Positions 14,625-15,831 of a DNA stretch of 15,831 nt are shown piece after piece (position 1 is the first letter of the stretch; the number at the start of each line of letters is the position of its first letter). A program made the position numbers and the translations under genes. Location: positions 1 to 15,831 of the forward strand of contig CANPXY010000023.1 of NCBI GenBank assembly GCA_947587115.1, written 5' to 3'. A model generated the notes under the pieces. It searched no databases and was not told the DNA's origin. It worked only from the letters and a program-made list of their open reading frames with translations. Source of the stretch: an uncultured Bacilli bacterium (GTDB lineage Bacteria; Bacillota_I; Bacilli_A; RF39; UBA660).

Positions 14625-14646
14625 AAAGAGTCGATGACTCTTTTTT
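14623..14646 (+). terminator. Terminator of the surface-protein operon
   Basis: The stem AAAAAGAGTC / GACTCTTTTT with loop GAT is followed by more T. The ascending arm begins in the stop codon at 14622-14624. Confidence 0.9.
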
Positions 14647-14693
14647 GATTGATTGCAATAAAAAGTGTTAATCATTAGTTAAAATGATACCGA

Positions 14694-14747
14694 TTTACAA
14701 TATAGATAACAAACAAAGGGTAACTTTGTTTGTAAGAGTATTGTAAA
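14694..14747. repeat. Imperfect palindrome near the transposase gene
   Basis: Outer arms TTTACAAT (14694-14701) and ATTGTAAA (14740-14747) enclose inner arms ACAAACAAAG (14709-14718) and CTTTGTTTGT (14724-14733) with loop GGTAA. There is no long T run, so it is not a normal terminator. It may be the outer end of the insertion element, a recombination hairpin, or a protein-binding site. Confidence 0.6.
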
Positions 14748-14758
14748 TGAGGAAATCT

Positions 14759-14804
14759 AAAAAGCAAGGGTCAAGATAAACTCGCTTTGCTCGCCCTTGC
14801 TTTT
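14759..14804 (-). terminator. Terminator of the transposase gene
   Basis: On the minus strand AAAAGCAAGGG pairs with CCCTTGCTTTT, followed by one more T. The arms flank the last transposase codons and the stop. Confidence 0.7.
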
Positions 14805-15831
14805 AATCTTTCATCTCGTTCTCTTAAAACTTGTTCTAATTGTTTTTGATTATCTATTTTCAATTGTTCTTTTTTAACTGGATCTTGTCTATGACCTTCA
14901 ACCTGTTTTGTTTCATAGAAGATATTATAGTATTTAACTCTTACCACTTTTGTTAAAACATTTTGATAGACAGTTATTTCTGTTCTTTTATATATTTGTT
15001 TAATAGAACTGTCCTTATCCAATATTTGATAGTAATTATTATTCCAAGAAATCATATTACCATTAAGGATAGTTCTTTTATCTCTAATACATAATATATT
15101 AGATAAATCTATATTGTCCAAAGGAACAAAAGCAGTATCTTCTTCTTTAGGTTCATAGGCATATTTATGATTGAGATAGTTACAATAATAATCATTAAAA
15201 AATTTATTTAATTCATCTATAGATCTAATGCTATATCTAGTAATATCGTTGATTAATCTATTTTGAATAGTGTTGTTCCATTTTTCAACTTTGCCTTTAG
15301 CTTGAGGAGTATTAGCTGCGATGATATTGATGCCTAAATCTTTACACATATGTCCAAAGTTAGTTAATTCACCATCTTTAGGATTAATTAGGATAGTATG
15401 TCTATCACAGTAGATATTTTCAGGGATACCATATTTAGTAACTAAAATTTCAAGCATATGGACATAACCTTCTAAACATTCAGTAGGCATAAACCAACCA
15501 CATAAAGCTTCCCCAGTGGCATCATCAATAGCTAAATGTAAGGAAGATTTTCTACCATTTTGAAACCAATCATGTGGTGTACCATCAATCATAATTAAAA
15601 TACCTCTTTGAGGAGAGGGTTCTCTTAATGGATGGTTTTCATAATCTTTATTGAAACATTTATGCTTAATAGGTTTAAACCAATCAAACCTTTCATATAA
15701 AGTTTCAAAAAAGGAATAACTTCTAATTTTAAGGTTATTATCTTTAACTATATTAATCATCTTTTTATTGAAAATAATATCTTCATGGTAAATATCCATA
15801 AATTGTTGTATACTAATAGTCGGATATTTAT
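14771..15831 (-). CDS. ISNCY-type DDE transposase (5' partial)
   Basis: Catalyses cut-and-paste or replicative movement of an insertion sequence. The frame is open to the right edge: upstream of the ATG at 15799 it reads KYPTISIQQF, which looks like the end of a helix-turn-helix region, so the start lies beyond the window and the ATG is internal. Numbered from that Met, the integrase-core triad is Asp72 (LIMIDGTPHDWF), Asp132 (IYCDRHTI) and Glu172 (AKGKVEKWN), with the expected spacing. A C-terminal beta-rich domain (about 225-290) and a charged tail follow. All catalytic residues are present and there are no internal stops, so the visible part looks functional. Family assignment to ISNCY comes from the motif style (IDGTPHDWF, H-L-A-I-D-D-A-T-G) and is from memory. 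Confidence 0.87.
   Translation of the reverse strand, partial: KYPTISIQQFMDIYHEDIIFNKKMINIVKDNNLKIRSYSFFETLYERFDWFKPIKHKCFNKDYENHPLREPSPQRGILIMIDGTPHDWFQNGRKSSLHLAIDDATGEALCGWFMPTECLEGYVHMLEILVTKYGIPENIYCDRHTILINPKDGELTNFGHMCKDLGINIIAANTPQAKGKVEKWNNTIQNRLINDITRYSIRSIDELNKFFNDYYCNYLNHKYAYEPKEEDTAFVPLDNIDLSNILCIRDKRTILNGNMISWNNNYYQILDKDSSIKQIYKRTEITVYQNVLTKVVRVKYYNIFYETKQVEGHRQDPVKKEQLKIDNQKQLEQVLRERDERLKARASKASLS

Larger units (their letters stand above)
14694..15831 (-). mobile_element. Insertion sequence, ISNCY-like (right part beyond window)
   Basis: Contains the partial transposase gene and perhaps the palindrome at 14694-14747. The exact outer end cannot be fixed because the other end lies outside the window, so terminal inverted repeats cannot be compared. 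The left boundary given here is a guess. Confidence 0.5.

Noticed and set aside
15797..15799. ATG at 15799 as the transposase start
   Set aside because: In-frame coding continues to the right edge with helix-turn-helix-like residues.
1..15831. Mycoplasma-type code (UGA as Trp)
   Set aside because: UGG is used for Trp, and UGA stops sit directly in terminator hairpins at 1000 and 2602.

Overview
The window is low-GC DNA from a Gram-positive bacterium. UGG encodes Trp and UGA acts as a true stop just before hairpin terminators, so the standard bacterial code applies and not the Mycoplasma code. Near-consensus sigma-A promoters, GGAG-type ribosome sites, a clostridial-type pyruvate phosphate dikinase and a pilin-like surface protein typical of anaerobic gut Firmicutes suggest the Erysipelotrichia or a related Bacillota lineage. 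That placement is an inference from style, not from a marker gene.

Layout. (1) 1-2622: two tandem paralogous genes encode proteins built from a 34-residue, probably all-helical repeat (7 visible copies and 9 copies) with a shared C-terminal domain and near-identical terminators. The first gene runs off the left edge. (2) 2691-5444: ppdK as a single-gene unit with its own promoter and terminator. (3) 5483-6121: a small AT-rich GNAT acetyltransferase unit, followed by an odd non-coding stretch and a terminator. (4) 6159-10049: a three-gene surface glycosylation operon: glf (UDP-galactopyranose mutase), a GT2 glycosyltransferase, and a GtrA flippase fused to a GT-C glycosyltransferase. Its promoter has perfect -35 and -10 boxes separated by 17 bp, of which 10 are an uninterrupted run of G. 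(5) 10029-11218: a PfkB-family kinase overlapping a small Smr-domain protein. (6) 11220-14646: a strong promoter drives two membrane-anchored surface proteins of unknown function. (7) 14694-15831: a palindrome and a DDE transposase of ISNCY type on the minus strand, running off the right edge.

The most interesting system is the glycosylation operon. Glf would supply UDP-galactofuranose, the GT2 could load a sugar on a lipid carrier, the GtrA part could flip it, and the GT-C part could transfer it to an extracellular acceptor. The G10 tract sits where a change of one G alters promoter spacing, so the operon looks phase-variable. The second most interesting item is the uncharacterised 34-residue repeat family, whose tandem 102-bp units make length variation by recombination likely.

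No tRNA, rRNA, CRISPR array or replication origin was seen. No gap between genes exceeds 300 bases.
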